Shown: piece after piece, positions 1 through 8,734 of the stretch
Layout of the letters: the number at the start of each line of letters is the position of its first letter
Numbering within the stretch: the stretch's first letter is position 1
Source: DASUFI01 sp036274635
GTDB lineage: Bacteria; Planctomycetota; B15-G4
DNA length: 35,076 nucleotides
Assembly (NCBI GenBank): GCA_036274635.1
Contig: DASUFI010000259.1
Coordinates: 1 to 35,076 of the forward strand
Reading direction: 5' to 3'
Position numbers and translations under genes: made by a program
Notes under the pieces: generated by a model
Database searches by the model: none
What the model saw: only the letters and a program-made list of their open reading frames with translations
Told to the model about the DNA's origin: nothing

Positions 1-101
1 AGCGCTTCGTCAAGGGCCCGCCCTCGCCACCGGCCCTGCCGGCGGCGGTCTGGATCAATCCCCCCGCGCCCACGCCCGAGCTGCTCGCCGCGACTCAATG
101 A
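1..101 (+). CDS. 3' end of an unidentified protein (truncated by window start)
   Basis: Reading frame 3 is open from the window edge to a TGA at 99-101. It encodes about 32 residues ending in VWINPPAPTPELLAATQ. The Pro/Ala-rich C-terminal tail has GC-rich third positions, as in the genes further on, which supports coding. The other two frames give arginine-rich or unremarkable peptides here. The stop overlaps the ATG of the next small ORF in an ATGA arrangement, a pattern common in translationally coupled genes. Too little is visible to name the family. Confidence 0.45.
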   Translation, partial: RFVKGPPSPPALPAAVWINPPAPTPELLAATQ

Positions 102-427
102 ACTTCCATGCAGACTGTCTCACAATCGTTGACAACTACCGTCATGATCACGCGGGCCGTGTCTTCGCACTCAAGACTCCGCTTGACCCGAATTACTCCT
201 CCTCTACGTCGTCTGGCAATGGCAAGGAGCCAAATGCCTGGACGAGCCAGCTCACTGACCCTACAGGTATCAAGAGCGATGCAATCTTCGGGAGTTGGAT
301 TGAGACCTGCAATTACTTGAACAGCTCGACGATCCTTGGCGAACAGATCATCATTTCATCGCGTGGACAGGACGTCAGCGGAATCGCGGGCGCCGGGCAG
401 GCGTACTCCTTCACTGGAGGAACATGA
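98..427 (+). CDS. Small hypothetical protein, possible fragment of a secreted repeat protein
   Basis: A 109-residue ORF whose ATG overlaps the preceding stop (ATGA). It is not recognised. Its third positions are less GC-rich than those of most genes here, with many AAT, TCT and TCC codons, so it could be foreign, decaying or non-coding. The C-terminal stretch LGEQIIISSRGQDVSGIAGAGQAYSF resembles the end of an FG-GAP blade (hydrophobic strand, loop, then GxAYxF), so a remnant of a propeller protein is possible. No signal peptide is present. It ends 1 nt before the ATG of the next gene, whose GGAGG ribosome site lies inside this ORF. Expression as an independent protein is uncertain. Confidence 0.35.
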   Translation: MNFHADCLTIVDNYRHDHAGRVFALKTPLDPNYSSSTSSGNGKEPNAWTSQLTDPTGIKSDAIFGSWIETCNYLNSSTILGEQIIISSRGQDVSGIAGAGQAYSFTGGT

Positions 428-428
428 C

Positions 429-2051
429 ATGACCAAGCGGATGAGTGGCGTATCACTGCCCGAGGGCAGGCATCGACTCGATCCAGCTCGTCCGGTTCGA
501 CATGGCCTCGTCATGCTGGGCATCACGATGTGCTGGCTTGTGCTGGCGGCGTCCGTGGCCTCCGGGCAGATCGCCGACCAGATCGTGCTGTTCGGCAAGA
601 ATGCCGCCGGCTTCGAGGGGATCGGCCGCTTCGACAGGAAGCTGACGTCGCTCGGATTCACGCAGACCGAAGCGAGTGCTGCCGGGAAGGGATACTTGAG
701 CCAATGGAGCGGCGCCAGCCTCGACGCCCAGGGGCGATACTGGGTGCCGTTCGACCAGTTGAACGACACCAAGGTGTTGCGGATGGCTGCGGATGGCAGT
801 CTGATTCTCCCCAGCGTCAACCTGCAGTACAACCCAGCGCGCTGTGCCGTGTCGCAATCCGGGACGGTGTATGTCTTGACCCGCATTCCGCTGAGCTCCG
901 CGGGACCGCTCTACGCCCTTGCAGCGGATGGATCGGTGCTCTGGTCCAACTTTGCGGGGCCGAGCCTCTTCGACTTCTACCCGCAGGAGATGGTGATCTC
1001 GCCGTCAGGTCACATCTACATGGGTGACAGGAAGACCATTGATCCCCTGTCACCCGTCGGGTTGCTCGTTGAAGTGAGCGCGACAACGGGCGACATTCTC
1101 GGCCAGGGCACGTTTTCGAAGCCTGCGGGATCCAGCCAGTTCGGTGCGACGGTCAGCACGTTGGCCATGTCCCCGTATGGAACGCTCTGGTTCGCTATCG
1201 GTAGCTACTTGACCGAGATCGACCCGACGACGTATCAGATTCTTCTTCAAACGGACATGAACGGGGCTGGGTTCAACGGGCAGACGCGACAGTTTCGGAC
1301 GGATGCCCTTGGCAACGTCTGGACCGTGAGCGCGTACACGCCCGCGGGCGATTGGGGCGGTGATGTGCTTTGCTTCAGTGGGTCGACCGCCCAACTTGCA
1401 TCTACATACAAGCTTGCGGCAGGTGCTATTTATGGACTCGCGCTGGGCCCGTCCGGCGAAGATCTGTTTGCGGTAGGCGTGCAACAGGTGCCGCCATTCC
1501 CACGGCGGCTGGTGCGGCTGAACTTGGTGACCGGTGTGAAGTCAACACAGCCTCTGGCCTCTTTCGACTCTTACGGTTCGGAATGGGCCATTCCCAACGA
1601 TGACCCGACCGGCTTCATCTGGGCGAACGTCACTGACCAGGGTGGAGATGCCGACGGGGATGGGGCCACCAATCGCGAGGAGGCGCTCGCTGGCAGCAAC
1701 CCTTTCGACGCCGCGAGCCGTCCCGAGGGCCCGAAGGTCTACGTGTCCTTCCTGCCGACCACGAACGCCTTGGCGCTCACCTGGGTGGACCCGGACGGCC
1801 TTCTCGATCCGCAGGGCGGACTCGACCTCTCGACGTTGTCGGTCACGATCGGCAGCTATGGCAACGTGTTCTGGCTCCTGGCGCCCTTCGCGACGGCGCT
1901 GGACCTGAGCCCCGACGGCAAGCAGGCGACGCTGACCTATGGCGCGCTGCCGCTGCCGCTCGACAAGAAGTGGCAGGTCGAGGCGACGGTGGTGGACCTG
2001 ACCGGCGCCACGGCGTCGGACTGGCAGGTCACGCCGCCGGGGGATCTGTAG
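429..2051 (+). CDS. Secreted beta-propeller protein with thrombospondin-3-like repeat
   Basis: A 540-residue protein predicted to be exported. The start at 429 is chosen because GGAGG (416-420) lies 8 nt upstream; an upstream in-frame ATG at 336 has no such site and would bury the signal peptide. Residues 26-46 form a hydrophobic segment with a likely signal-peptidase site after ASG46. Residues of about 50-400 contain repeated strand-turn units with Asp-Gly turns (for example AADGSL, ALAADGSVLW), as in NHL or PQQ-like beta-propellers. Residues 405-431 hold an Asp-rich DADGDGATNREE repeat followed by SNPFDA, typical of thrombospondin type 3 calcium-binding repeats. A C-terminal beta-rich domain of about 100 residues follows. 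No catalytic residues are recognised, so a surface or matrix role is inferred. Confidence 0.75.
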   Translation: MTKRMSGVSLPEGRHRLDPARPVRHGLVMLGITMCWLVLAASVASGQIADQIVLFGKNAAGFEGIGRFDRKLTSLGFTQTEASAAGKGYLSQWSGASLDAQGRYWVPFDQLNDTKVLRMAADGSLILPSVNLQYNPARCAVSQSGTVYVLTRIPLSSAGPLYALAADGSVLWSNFAGPSLFDFYPQEMVISPSGHIYMGDRKTIDPLSPVGLLVEVSATTGDILGQGTFSKPAGSSQFGATVSTLAMSPYGTLWFAIGSYLTEIDPTTYQILLQTDMNGAGFNGQTRQFRTDALGNVWTVSAYTPAGDWGGDVLCFSGSTAQLASTYKLAAGAIYGLALGPSGEDLFAVGVQQVPPFPRRLVRLNLVTGVKSTQPLASFDSYGSEWAIPNDDPTGFIWANVTDQGGDADGDGATNREEALAGSNPFDAASRPEGPKVYVSFLPTTNALALTWVDPDGLLDPQGGLDLSTLSVTIGSYGNVFWLLAPFATALDLSPDGKQATLTYGALPLPLDKKWQVEATVVDLTGATASDWQVTPPGDL

Positions 2052-2211
2052 GCCGGGCGCGGTCCGTACGATGGCTTGCCACTCACGCGCGAGCTCAACC
2101 GCGAGTTCAGCCGCGAGCGGATCTTGAATCCGTTCATCAACACCTTGTTCCAACGATGGGAGGTCCGACCCGCGCTCGCGGCCGATGGGACGCGGTGCGG
2201 CGTCTTCCCCG

Positions 2212-3009
2212 ATGACCCACGTCGATCTCTACGACGGCCACTACGGACACTTGTCGGCGGACGCGCAGGTCGAGGTGCGCCGCGAGACCTACGGCGAGGA
2301 TCTCGGCCAGTCGAGTTGGATGACCGCCGGCGAGGCGCGTCATTGGTTCGACCTGCTCCGACTGGGCCGCGGCCAGCGGGCCCTGGAAGTGGCGTGCGGG
2401 TCGGGCGGAGCGACGCGGGAGATGGCGCACCACACCGGCGCCACGTGTGTCGGCGTGGATCTCAACGCGCACGGCATCGAGGCCGCGCAAGCCCGCGCTG
2501 CGGGCGACGGCGGGGCGCCGTCCGTTTCCTACCAGACGGTGGACGCCGGCGGCCGCCTGCCGTTTCCCGACGCGTCCTTCGATGCGGTCTTCTGCAACGA
2601 CGCCATCAACCACCTGCCGGATCGCGCGACCGTGCTGCAGGAGTGGCATCGCCTGCTCCGTCCCGGCGGGCGAGTCCTGTTCACGGACCCGATCGTCGTG
2701 ACGGGCCAGCTCACCAGCGTGGAGATGCGCAGCCGCAGCTCCATCGGCTTCTACCTCTTCATTCCGCTCGGGCTCAACGAGCGCCTCCTGGAGCAAGCCG
2801 GGTTCACGGTGCGCGAGGTGCGGGACGTCACGGACGCCGTCGCCTCGATCTCGCGCAAGTGGTGCGACGCCCGCGCGCGGCGACGCGAGCGGCTCGTGCC
2901 GCTCGAGGGCCTGGACGGGTTCGAAGGCCTGCAGCGCTTTCTCGAGGTCACGCACACGCTCGCCAGCGAGCGCAGGCTGTCGCGGTTCATGTACCTGGCG
3001 GACAAGTGA
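2212..3009 (+). CDS. Class I SAM-dependent methyltransferase
   Basis: A 265-residue cytosolic protein of the Methyltransf_11/UbiE-like fold. Motif I is ALEVACGSG (57-65), the acidic ribose-binding residue is in GVDLN (81-85), motif II is PFPDASFDAVFCNDAINHL, and motif III is LLRPGGRVLFTDP. The acceptor cannot be deduced; the family includes quinone, sterol and small-amine methylases. The ATG at 2212 begins the conserved MTHVDLYDGHYG segment and is preferred over the in-frame GTG/ATG codons further upstream. No strong Shine-Dalgarno sequence precedes it. The neighbours are secreted proteins, so the context does not suggest a pathway. Confidence 0.85.
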   Translation: MTHVDLYDGHYGHLSADAQVEVRRETYGEDLGQSSWMTAGEARHWFDLLRLGRGQRALEVACGSGGATREMAHHTGATCVGVDLNAHGIEAAQARAAGDGGAPSVSYQTVDAGGRLPFPDASFDAVFCNDAINHLPDRATVLQEWHRLLRPGGRVLFTDPIVVTGQLTSVEMRSRSSIGFYLFIPLGLNERLLEQAGFTVREVRDVTDAVASISRKWCDARARRRERLVPLEGLDGFEGLQRFLEVTHTLASERRLSRFMYLADK

Positions 3010-3423
3010 GCGCTCCGAAGTCGCGGACGCATCGCAATCCGGTCCGTGTCGGCCAAGCAGCGTCCGCGGCGGCCCTCGTGGGGCGAGCGCCGAGATGGGT
3101 CCCGGGTCGTCGTCCTCGTGGCGTGCCTGAGCGGACCCTTCTCGTCATCGAATGGCGAGTTGCCCTCAGGCCCGGCTGTCATCGAGGGCATTGCGGTGCG
3201 CCTGGCTGCCGCTGACGTCAAAGCGGCTGATGGTGGCTGTCCACACCGCCTTCCCGCCACCTAGTCGCCGGCCCGGAACACGCCAGCGCGGAGCTGCCTG
3301 GCATGGGGGCCTTGTTTGTCCTATCTCCAGGGCCCGGCGAAGCAGCCGCAGTAGAAGTGAGCGGGGAGGCGCGGGGGCGCGCCGGCATACCATGAACCCT
3401 CCGCGAACCAGGGGAGCTGCGCG
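3010..3423. other. Non-coding gap, no supported gene
   Basis: This 414-bp stretch separates the methyltransferase from the hydrolase. Short ORFs on both strands encode Arg/Ala/Pro-rich peptides without recognisable features and look like GC-driven noise. The only functional element seen is the GGGGAG ribosome site (3411-3416) for the next gene. No repeat, RNA gene or convincing promoter was found. Confidence 0.5.
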
Positions 3424-4317
3424 ATGATGAGGATCTTCTTCGGCCTGCTGCTGCTCGCGACGCTGGCGCCAGGCGGCGGAGGGGCACCGGTGCTCTATGA
3501 CATTCCCTACGGCGACTACCACCCGAGCCTCAAGCTCGACTGGTACCCGCCGTATGTCAGCTCAGGCGCCGACCCCGTGCTCGTGTTCCTGCACGGCGGC
3601 CTGCCGCCCGACGGCGGCAAGGGCGCGGTCGCGACGCACTACAAGTCCTTCCTCGAGCTGCTGCGCCTCAACGGCATCGCCGTGGCTGCGGTCGAGTTCA
3701 CCCCCTACCCGACGTTCCACTTCCCGGACCAGCTGCACGACGTGCAGCTGGCCGTGCAGTACCTGCGCTCGGAGGCCGCGACCTACGCGCTTGACCCGGA
3801 GCGCATCGGCGTGTGGGGGGTGAGCAGCGGCGCGCTGCTGGCCGGCTGGCTGGCGTTCAGCGAGAACGGCGCCGATCCGGACGGCACCCTGATCGAGCAG
3901 CAGTCCACGCGGCCGCTGCTGTACGTGGGCTTCGACGGCATCACCGATTTCACGCTGCTGGTCCCGACGTTCACGGGCGCCTTCTTCGGCCAGCAGACCA
4001 TCCAGGGCGTCGACCCGGCGCTGCTGCTGGAGGCGTCGATCTCGTGGGAGATCTGCAACATCCCGCGCGAGTACACGCCGCCGGTCTGCACGCTCTACGG
4101 CAGCGCCTTCGGCACGCCGCCGCTGGACGACGAGCACGACGGTTACTTCGGCTACGTGTTCGAGCTGGCCATGCGCGAATGCGAGCCCGAGGCCAACGCG
4201 CTCTCGCGCTACGAGGTGAGCGATGCGCCGCTGGCCCAGTTCACGAGCGAGATGCTCGACTGGATCATGATCCGTTTCGGCATGGAGGGGCCCATGATGA
4301 CGGTGCACACGAAGTGA
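3424..4317 (+). CDS. Secreted alpha/beta hydrolase (esterase/lipase-like)
   Basis: A 297-residue protein with a short signal peptide (FFGLLLLATLAP, residues 5-16). It has the features of the HSL/BD-FAE-type alpha/beta hydrolases: an oxyanion-hole HGG at 57-59 in VLVFLHGGL, a helix with a DVQLAVQYLRS segment, and a nucleophile elbow GVSSG (132-136) with Ser134. The acid and histidine of the triad are not obvious. DDEHDGYFG is a candidate acidic region, and histidines near the C-terminus are few. The chain is short after the elbow, with a Cys-containing insertion (CNIPREYTPPVC) that may be disulfide-linked. It follows a GGGGAG site at good spacing. Substrate unknown; an ester is most likely. 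Confidence 0.75.
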   Translation: MMRIFFGLLLLATLAPGGGGAPVLYDIPYGDYHPSLKLDWYPPYVSSGADPVLVFLHGGLPPDGGKGAVATHYKSFLELLRLNGIAVAAVEFTPYPTFHFPDQLHDVQLAVQYLRSEAATYALDPERIGVWGVSSGALLAGWLAFSENGADPDGTLIEQQSTRPLLYVGFDGITDFTLLVPTFTGAFFGQQTIQGVDPALLLEASISWEICNIPREYTPPVCTLYGSAFGTPPLDDEHDGYFGYVFELAMRECEPEANALSRYEVSDAPLAQFTSEMLDWIMIRFGMEGPMMTVHTK

Positions 4318-4494
4318 GCGCGGCGGCCGGGGTCGCCCGCCGGTCTGTCGTGCTGCCGGGTTCCTCTACAATGGAGGGGATCGGGGCCCGTCCTGTGTCG
4401 GCCGGCGCGAGATCCGTGTCTGTCCCGGAAAGGCAGCGCGAAAGACCGCTACCATGCGCACCCCGGCGCGCCCCCGCACCGGCGCCACAGGAAG

Positions 4495-4503
4495 AAGGAG
4501 GAG
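4495..4503 (+). promoter_or_regulatory. Strong Shine-Dalgarno site for the FG-GAP gene
   Basis: An AAGGAGGAG-type sequence ends about 6 nt before the ATG at 4510 and fixes the start. It is one of the strongest ribosome sites in the window. A TACAAT hexamer at 4367-4372 is a possible -10 element for this gene, but no good -35 partner was seen. Confidence 0.7.
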
Positions 4504-4509
4504 AGTCCC

Positions 4510-6198
4510 ATGACCGATCTCGCGCTCCCTCGGGCCCCGCGGCCGCTCGGCACCAAGGCGCTCGTCGGCCTGCTCGCCGGCGCATTCGCCGGCTCCCTCG
4601 CCGCGCCGGCCGGTGCGCAGACGGTGCTCCACACGTTCGCGGGTGCGGCCGGTGACCAGCTCTTCGCCAACGCCGTGGCCGGCGCCGGCGACGTGGACGC
4701 CGACGGCTTCCCCGACGTCCTGATCGGCGCGCGCGGCGACGACACCGTCGCCCAGGACGCGGGCGCGACCTTCGTCGACTCGGGCCGCACCGGCGCCCTG
4801 CTGCTGAGCTGGCTCGGCGAGGCGGAAGGCGACGAGTTCGGCTGGTCGGTCGCCGAGGCGGGCGACGTCAACGGCGACGGGCACGACGACGTGATCGTCG
4901 GCGCATTCCGCCACGACGGCGTCGGCGCGAACTCGGGCCGCGCCTACGTCTTCTCCGGCGCGGACGGCGCGACGCTGTTCGTGCTCGACGGCACCGGCGC
5001 GGACGACGAGTTCTCCGTCGGCGTCTCTGGTGTCGGCGACATCGACGGTGATGGCGTTCCCGACGTGGCGGTCGGCGCGCACCACGACGACGACAATGGC
5101 CTCAACTCGGGCAGCGTGCGCGTCGTCTCCGGCGCCAACGCCTCGCAGATCTACCTGTTCCTCGGCGACGAGGCCGGCGACGACCTCGGCCACGTCCTCG
5201 CGGGCATCGGCGACATCAACGCCGACGGCGTGCCGGACATCATCGCCGGACTGCACGACATCCCCGACCCGGGCCAGGCGCGCATCTACTCCGGCGCCGA
5301 CGGCGCCGTGCTCTTCAACTTCGTCGGCAGCACGGGCTTCGACTTCTACGGGCACGCGGTGGCCGGCGCCGGCGACGTGGACGGCGACGGCGTGCCGGAC
5401 GTGCTCATCGGCGCGGAGCAGGACGACACGTCGGCGCACAACGCGGGGCGCGCCTGGCTGCGCTCGGGCGCGACCGGCGCCGTGCTCCTCGACTGGAAGG
5501 GCGACTCCATCGATGACGCCCTCGGCGCCGACGTGTGCAGCGCCGGCGACTGGGACGGCGACGGCGTGCTGGACGTCCTCATCGCGATGCCGGGCGACGA
5601 CCCGACCGGCGTCGGCTCGGGCGCCGCGCGCTTCGTGTCCGGCGCCGACGGCAGCGTGCTGCTGACCTGGGACGGCGTCTCCCCCGGCCCGCGCTCCGGC
5701 GTCGTCGTGGACGGGCTCGGCGACGTGAACGGCGACGGCCGCCCCGACGTGATCATCGGCTTCTCCTACGACGACCAGGCCGCCGTCGACGCTGGTCTCG
5801 CCGAGGTCCTCTCGGGCGCGCTGCCGACGTGGGCGCAGGCGGGCGGCGGGCTCGCCGGCGTGGACGGCATCCCGGCGCTGTCGGGACAGGGCCTGCTGCT
5901 GGCCGGCACGCCGGGTGCGCTGCACGGTCACCACGCGGCGCCGCTGCAGCCGGCGGTGCTGTTCATCTCGCTCGTCTCCACGCCCGTCGCGTTCAAGGGC
6001 GGACAGCTCGCGGCCTTCCCGCCCATCGCTCAGATCCCGCTCGTGACCTCGGCCTCCGGCGACCTGCTCGTGCCCTTCGCCGCGTGGCCGACGGGGATTC
6101 CGGCCGGCCTCGTGCTCGACTTCCAGATCGCGCTGCACGACACGGCGGCCGTGAAGGCCGTCGCCATCAGCAACCTGCTCGCCGGCACGACGAAATAG
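4510..6198 (+). CDS. Secreted seven-repeat FG-GAP (integrin-alpha-like) propeller protein
   Basis: A 562-residue exported protein. After a signal peptide (cleavage likely after the Ala-rich AGA near residue 36) come seven FG-GAP/VCBS-type repeats, each with a calcium-binding core such as GDVDADGFPDVLIG, GDVNGDGHDDVIVG, GDIDGDGVPDVAVG or GDWDGDGVLDVLIA. Seven repeats fit one complete seven-bladed propeller. Residues 441-562 form a separate beta-rich module starting at Trp441 with FKGG at 495-498 and WPTGIPAG near 526-533. The same module ends the proteins encoded at 12179 and 17725. Adhesion or surface display is inferred; no enzymatic motif is visible. The gene is convergent with the cytochrome gene and followed by a hairpin at 6211-6238. 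Confidence 0.85.
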   Translation: MTDLALPRAPRPLGTKALVGLLAGAFAGSLAAPAGAQTVLHTFAGAAGDQLFANAVAGAGDVDADGFPDVLIGARGDDTVAQDAGATFVDSGRTGALLLSWLGEAEGDEFGWSVAEAGDVNGDGHDDVIVGAFRHDGVGANSGRAYVFSGADGATLFVLDGTGADDEFSVGVSGVGDIDGDGVPDVAVGAHHDDDNGLNSGSVRVVSGANASQIYLFLGDEAGDDLGHVLAGIGDINADGVPDIIAGLHDIPDPGQARIYSGADGAVLFNFVGSTGFDFYGHAVAGAGDVDGDGVPDVLIGAEQDDTSAHNAGRAWLRSGATGAVLLDWKGDSIDDALGADVCSAGDWDGDGVLDVLIAMPGDDPTGVGSGAARFVSGADGSVLLTWDGVSPGPRSGVVVDGLGDVNGDGRPDVIIGFSYDDQAAVDAGLAEVLSGALPTWAQAGGGLAGVDGIPALSGQGLLLAGTPGALHGHHAAPLQPAVLFISLVSTPVAFKGGQLAAFPPIAQIPLVTSASGDLLVPFAAWPTGIPAGLVLDFQIALHDTAAVKAVAISNLLAGTTK

Positions 6199-6210
6199 CG
6201 AAGCACCTCG

Positions 6211-6238
6211 GATCGGTGGCCGCGCTCGGCCGTCGATC
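6211..6238. terminator. Candidate bidirectional terminator hairpin
   Basis: Arms 6211-6222 (GATCGGTGGCCG) and 6227-6238 (CGGCCGTCGATC) pair over 12 positions, including two G-U pairs, around a CGCT loop. It lies between the convergent stops at 6198 and 6281. No U-tract follows on either side, so intrinsic termination is plausible but not assured. Confidence 0.45.
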
Positions 6239-6280
6239 GTCTGCAGCAGCTTGCCTCGGACGCGGAGAGGTGTATCAGCG

Positions 6281-8734
6281 CTACCGCGTCCTGAAGCCCT
6301 CGCTCTGCACAAGCGCCACGAGCAGGTCCCGGAAACCGTAGCCGTCGCTAGGCTCATCCTGCACGATCTGATCCACGATGCGCGCGTCGCTCTTCGACAT
6401 GCGGCGCCCGGTGGCGTACTCGAGGAGCTTCGTCGCGAGGCAGCGCGTGAACATCCTGGAGTGCCCGAGCAGGTGCTGCTTGAGGTCTTGCGGGCCCGTG
6501 AGGCGCACGCCATCGGGCAACTTGCTGGTCGGGTCGACGGGCTCCGGCGGGAGCGGGACTCCCTGCGCCGAGCTCCCGCGGACGTAGAGTTCACGCCAGT
6601 TCCCCGCGGCGTCGTAATTCTCCAGGGCCAGGCCGAGTGGATCGATACGCGAGTGGCAGCTTGCGCACGAAGCCGAGTCCTCGTGCGCCGCCAGGGTCTC
6701 GCGAACGGTCGTGGCGCCCGACGTGTCGGTGGGCAGGGCCTTGACTCCGTCCGGCGGTGGCGGCGGCGGCGCACCGTAGAGGTTCTCGAGGACCCACACG
6801 CCGCGCCGGATCGGCGAGGACTCCACGCCGTCACCCGTCAGCGTGAGCACGCCGGGCAGTCCGAGGATGCCCCCGCGGTGGACGACGTTGGGCGGCACGC
6901 CCTCCGGGAGCTTCGACAGGTCGAGTCGCTCGGGCTCCGGCCAGATGTGGCTGTAGGCCTCATCGCTCTCGATACGGGACATGTCCGGGTACTCGCCCGG
7001 GAAACCCCACACCATGCGCATGGGGAGGTTCGCGTACGTGAAGTCCGAGTCGATGAACATGCGGATGCTGTGGTTCCGCTGGAGCATCTCGTCGAAGAAC
7101 ATCTCCGTCGAGCGGATGTACCCGTGACGCAGCGGCTCGTTCCACACATACTTGGCGTCGCACACCATGAGCGTGGCCAGTTCCCGATTGCCGAGCCATT
7201 GGCCGGTGAAGTCCTGGACGAAGCGCTGTCCCTTCGGGTCGGCGATCATCCGCAGCACCTGGTCGCGCAGGACGTCAGGCTCCGCCATCCGACCCGTGCT
7301 CGCGAGGCCGAGAAGCTCGGCATCTGGCATGGAGCTCCACAGGAAATACGAAAGCCGGCTTGCCAGCGCATACTCGTCCTGACTGTCCACCAGGGTGTCG
7401 TGGTATTGGAACGCCTGCGAGAGCAGGATGCGGCGGATGCCGAAGCGCAGCGCGAGCTCGGGCGACCCGACCTCGTCGAGGTGACGCATGACGCCATCGA
7501 TGAGGTCGAGCGACTCGGCTGCCGTCAGCGGTCTGCGATAGGCGCGCTCGGCGAGAGGGAGCAGGATCGAGCGCAGGAAGCCCTCGTCTGCGGATGGGCG
7601 CTCGCGGCCGCCGAGGAAGGCGACCTGTCGCGTGAGCGGCGCCACGGGGCCCGTGATGGTCATGCTCTCGATGCGCACGGTCGGCAGCGGACTCGAGAGG
7701 GCGGCCATGAGCAGATCCGCGAGATCGATACGGCTCAAGGCGCCCTGGGGCTGGGTCGCGGGGAGGCGGTTCTCGCAGTAGACATGAACCGCTTCGCCCT
7801 GCTCGAGCTCCACGGTGCAGGTCAGCTCCTGTGTCACGGCCGACGCGGGCACGTCGAGCGATCCCACCCGTGGTAGCTCCACGCGGTTGGCGCTCTCGGG
7901 CATGTAGTAGTCGCCCGGAATGAGGGCGTAGAAGCCCAGGCGCAGCGGTTGGCCATCGGCGCCCAGGTCGGCTTCGGCACGGGCCGCGACGCGGACGGTG
8001 TAGGTCCCGGATGCCGGCGCGAGGAAGGTCCGATCCCAGATCGCCCCGCACCATGCGGCGTTGTTGACGCCGTTGAAGTACATGGCGCTGTTGTCGCCGC
8101 CCTTGGCCCACATCGAATGCTCGTTTCTCCAGGAAGAGACGTCCGACCGGCACGTCACCTGCTGCGCGGGGAGGTACACCATGCGCTCGGCCACGTTGGC
8201 GGCCAGCTCCATGCAGGCGTGCAGGTGTGCGGCCGAAGGTGGGGACCCCAAGGGCGCGATGCCGGACGGCAGGGCCGCCTCGTCCTCGGGGAACGAGGCC
8301 GGGAGCCGCAGGCCGCGGATGTCGAACAGGTCTCGCACGGTGTTCAGCAGCTCGGCGCGCTTGAGGCCTCGCAGGGGCGATCCTGCCACCGAGGCCTGCG
8401 CGTCGGCGGCGTCCATGTCGGACCGGATCAGCGCCACGATCCGGTCGCGTTCCGCGCGAGTGGGATGAATCGCGGCCTCGGGCGGCGGCATTTTCTCGTG
8501 GTCGATGCGATCGAGCACGAGTTGCCAGCGTGCGCGCCCCGTGCGCGTGCCCGGATCGTACGGCGTCGTGTCGAGACGGAGATCGCCGCGCTGTGTCTCC
8601 GGCCCGTGGCACGCGAGGCAATTCCTCTCGAGGAACCCGAGCCGGAACGCGCCGTCATCCGGCGGGTCGCGGGCCGGAATCGCCGGACAGAGGATGCTGA
8701 CGGCGAGCAGCGTCGTCGCGGGCCAGCGCTTCAC
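6281..8734 (-). CDS. PSD1-type diheme cytochrome (PSCyt1-DUF1587-DUF1595-DUF1592-DUF1588-DUF1585)
   Basis: An 817-residue exported protein of the planctomycete cytochrome family. A signal peptide is followed by a PSCyt1-like segment with heme site CLACH (39-43), a DUF1587 region (about 120-185), a central beta-rich insertion with a PA14/CBM-like look (about 195-345), DUF1595 (about 385-445), DUF1592 (about 450-580), DUF1588 with a second heme site CASCH (690-694) followed by RIDPLG, and DUF1585 (about 740-815). Each heme motif has the expected CxxCH. The start is a GTG at 8734, overlapping the stop of the DUF1552 gene by 4 nt (GTGA), which implies translational coupling. The family is thought to act in the cell envelope with its DUF1552 partner; substrate and reaction remain undefined. 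Confidence 0.93.
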   Translation of the reverse strand: MKRWPATTLLAVSILCPAIPARDPPDDGAFRLGFLERNCLACHGPETQRGDLRLDTTPYDPGTRTGRARWQLVLDRIDHEKMPPPEAAIHPTRAERDRIVALIRSDMDAADAQASVAGSPLRGLKRAELLNTVRDLFDIRGLRLPASFPEDEAALPSGIAPLGSPPSAAHLHACMELAANVAERMVYLPAQQVTCRSDVSSWRNEHSMWAKGGDNSAMYFNGVNNAAWCGAIWDRTFLAPASGTYTVRVAARAEADLGADGQPLRLGFYALIPGDYYMPESANRVELPRVGSLDVPASAVTQELTCTVELEQGEAVHVYCENRLPATQPQGALSRIDLADLLMAALSSPLPTVRIESMTITGPVAPLTRQVAFLGGRERPSADEGFLRSILLPLAERAYRRPLTAAESLDLIDGVMRHLDEVGSPELALRFGIRRILLSQAFQYHDTLVDSQDEYALASRLSYFLWSSMPDAELLGLASTGRMAEPDVLRDQVLRMIADPKGQRFVQDFTGQWLGNRELATLMVCDAKYVWNEPLRHGYIRSTEMFFDEMLQRNHSIRMFIDSDFTYANLPMRMVWGFPGEYPDMSRIESDEAYSHIWPEPERLDLSKLPEGVPPNVVHRGGILGLPGVLTLTGDGVESSPIRRGVWVLENLYGAPPPPPPDGVKALPTDTSGATTVRETLAAHEDSASCASCHSRIDPLGLALENYDAAGNWRELYVRGSSAQGVPLPPEPVDPTSKLPDGVRLTGPQDLKQHLLGHSRMFTRCLATKLLEYATGRRMSKSDARIVDQIVQDEPSDGYGFRDLLVALVQSEGFRTR

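Noticed and set aside
4366..6834. 822-residue minus-strand ORF antisense to the FG-GAP gene
   Set aside because: Arg/Ser/Thr- and Asp/Val-rich composition with no domain; it mirrors the Asp-rich repeats on the plus strand, and stop codons are rare in this GC-rich DNA.
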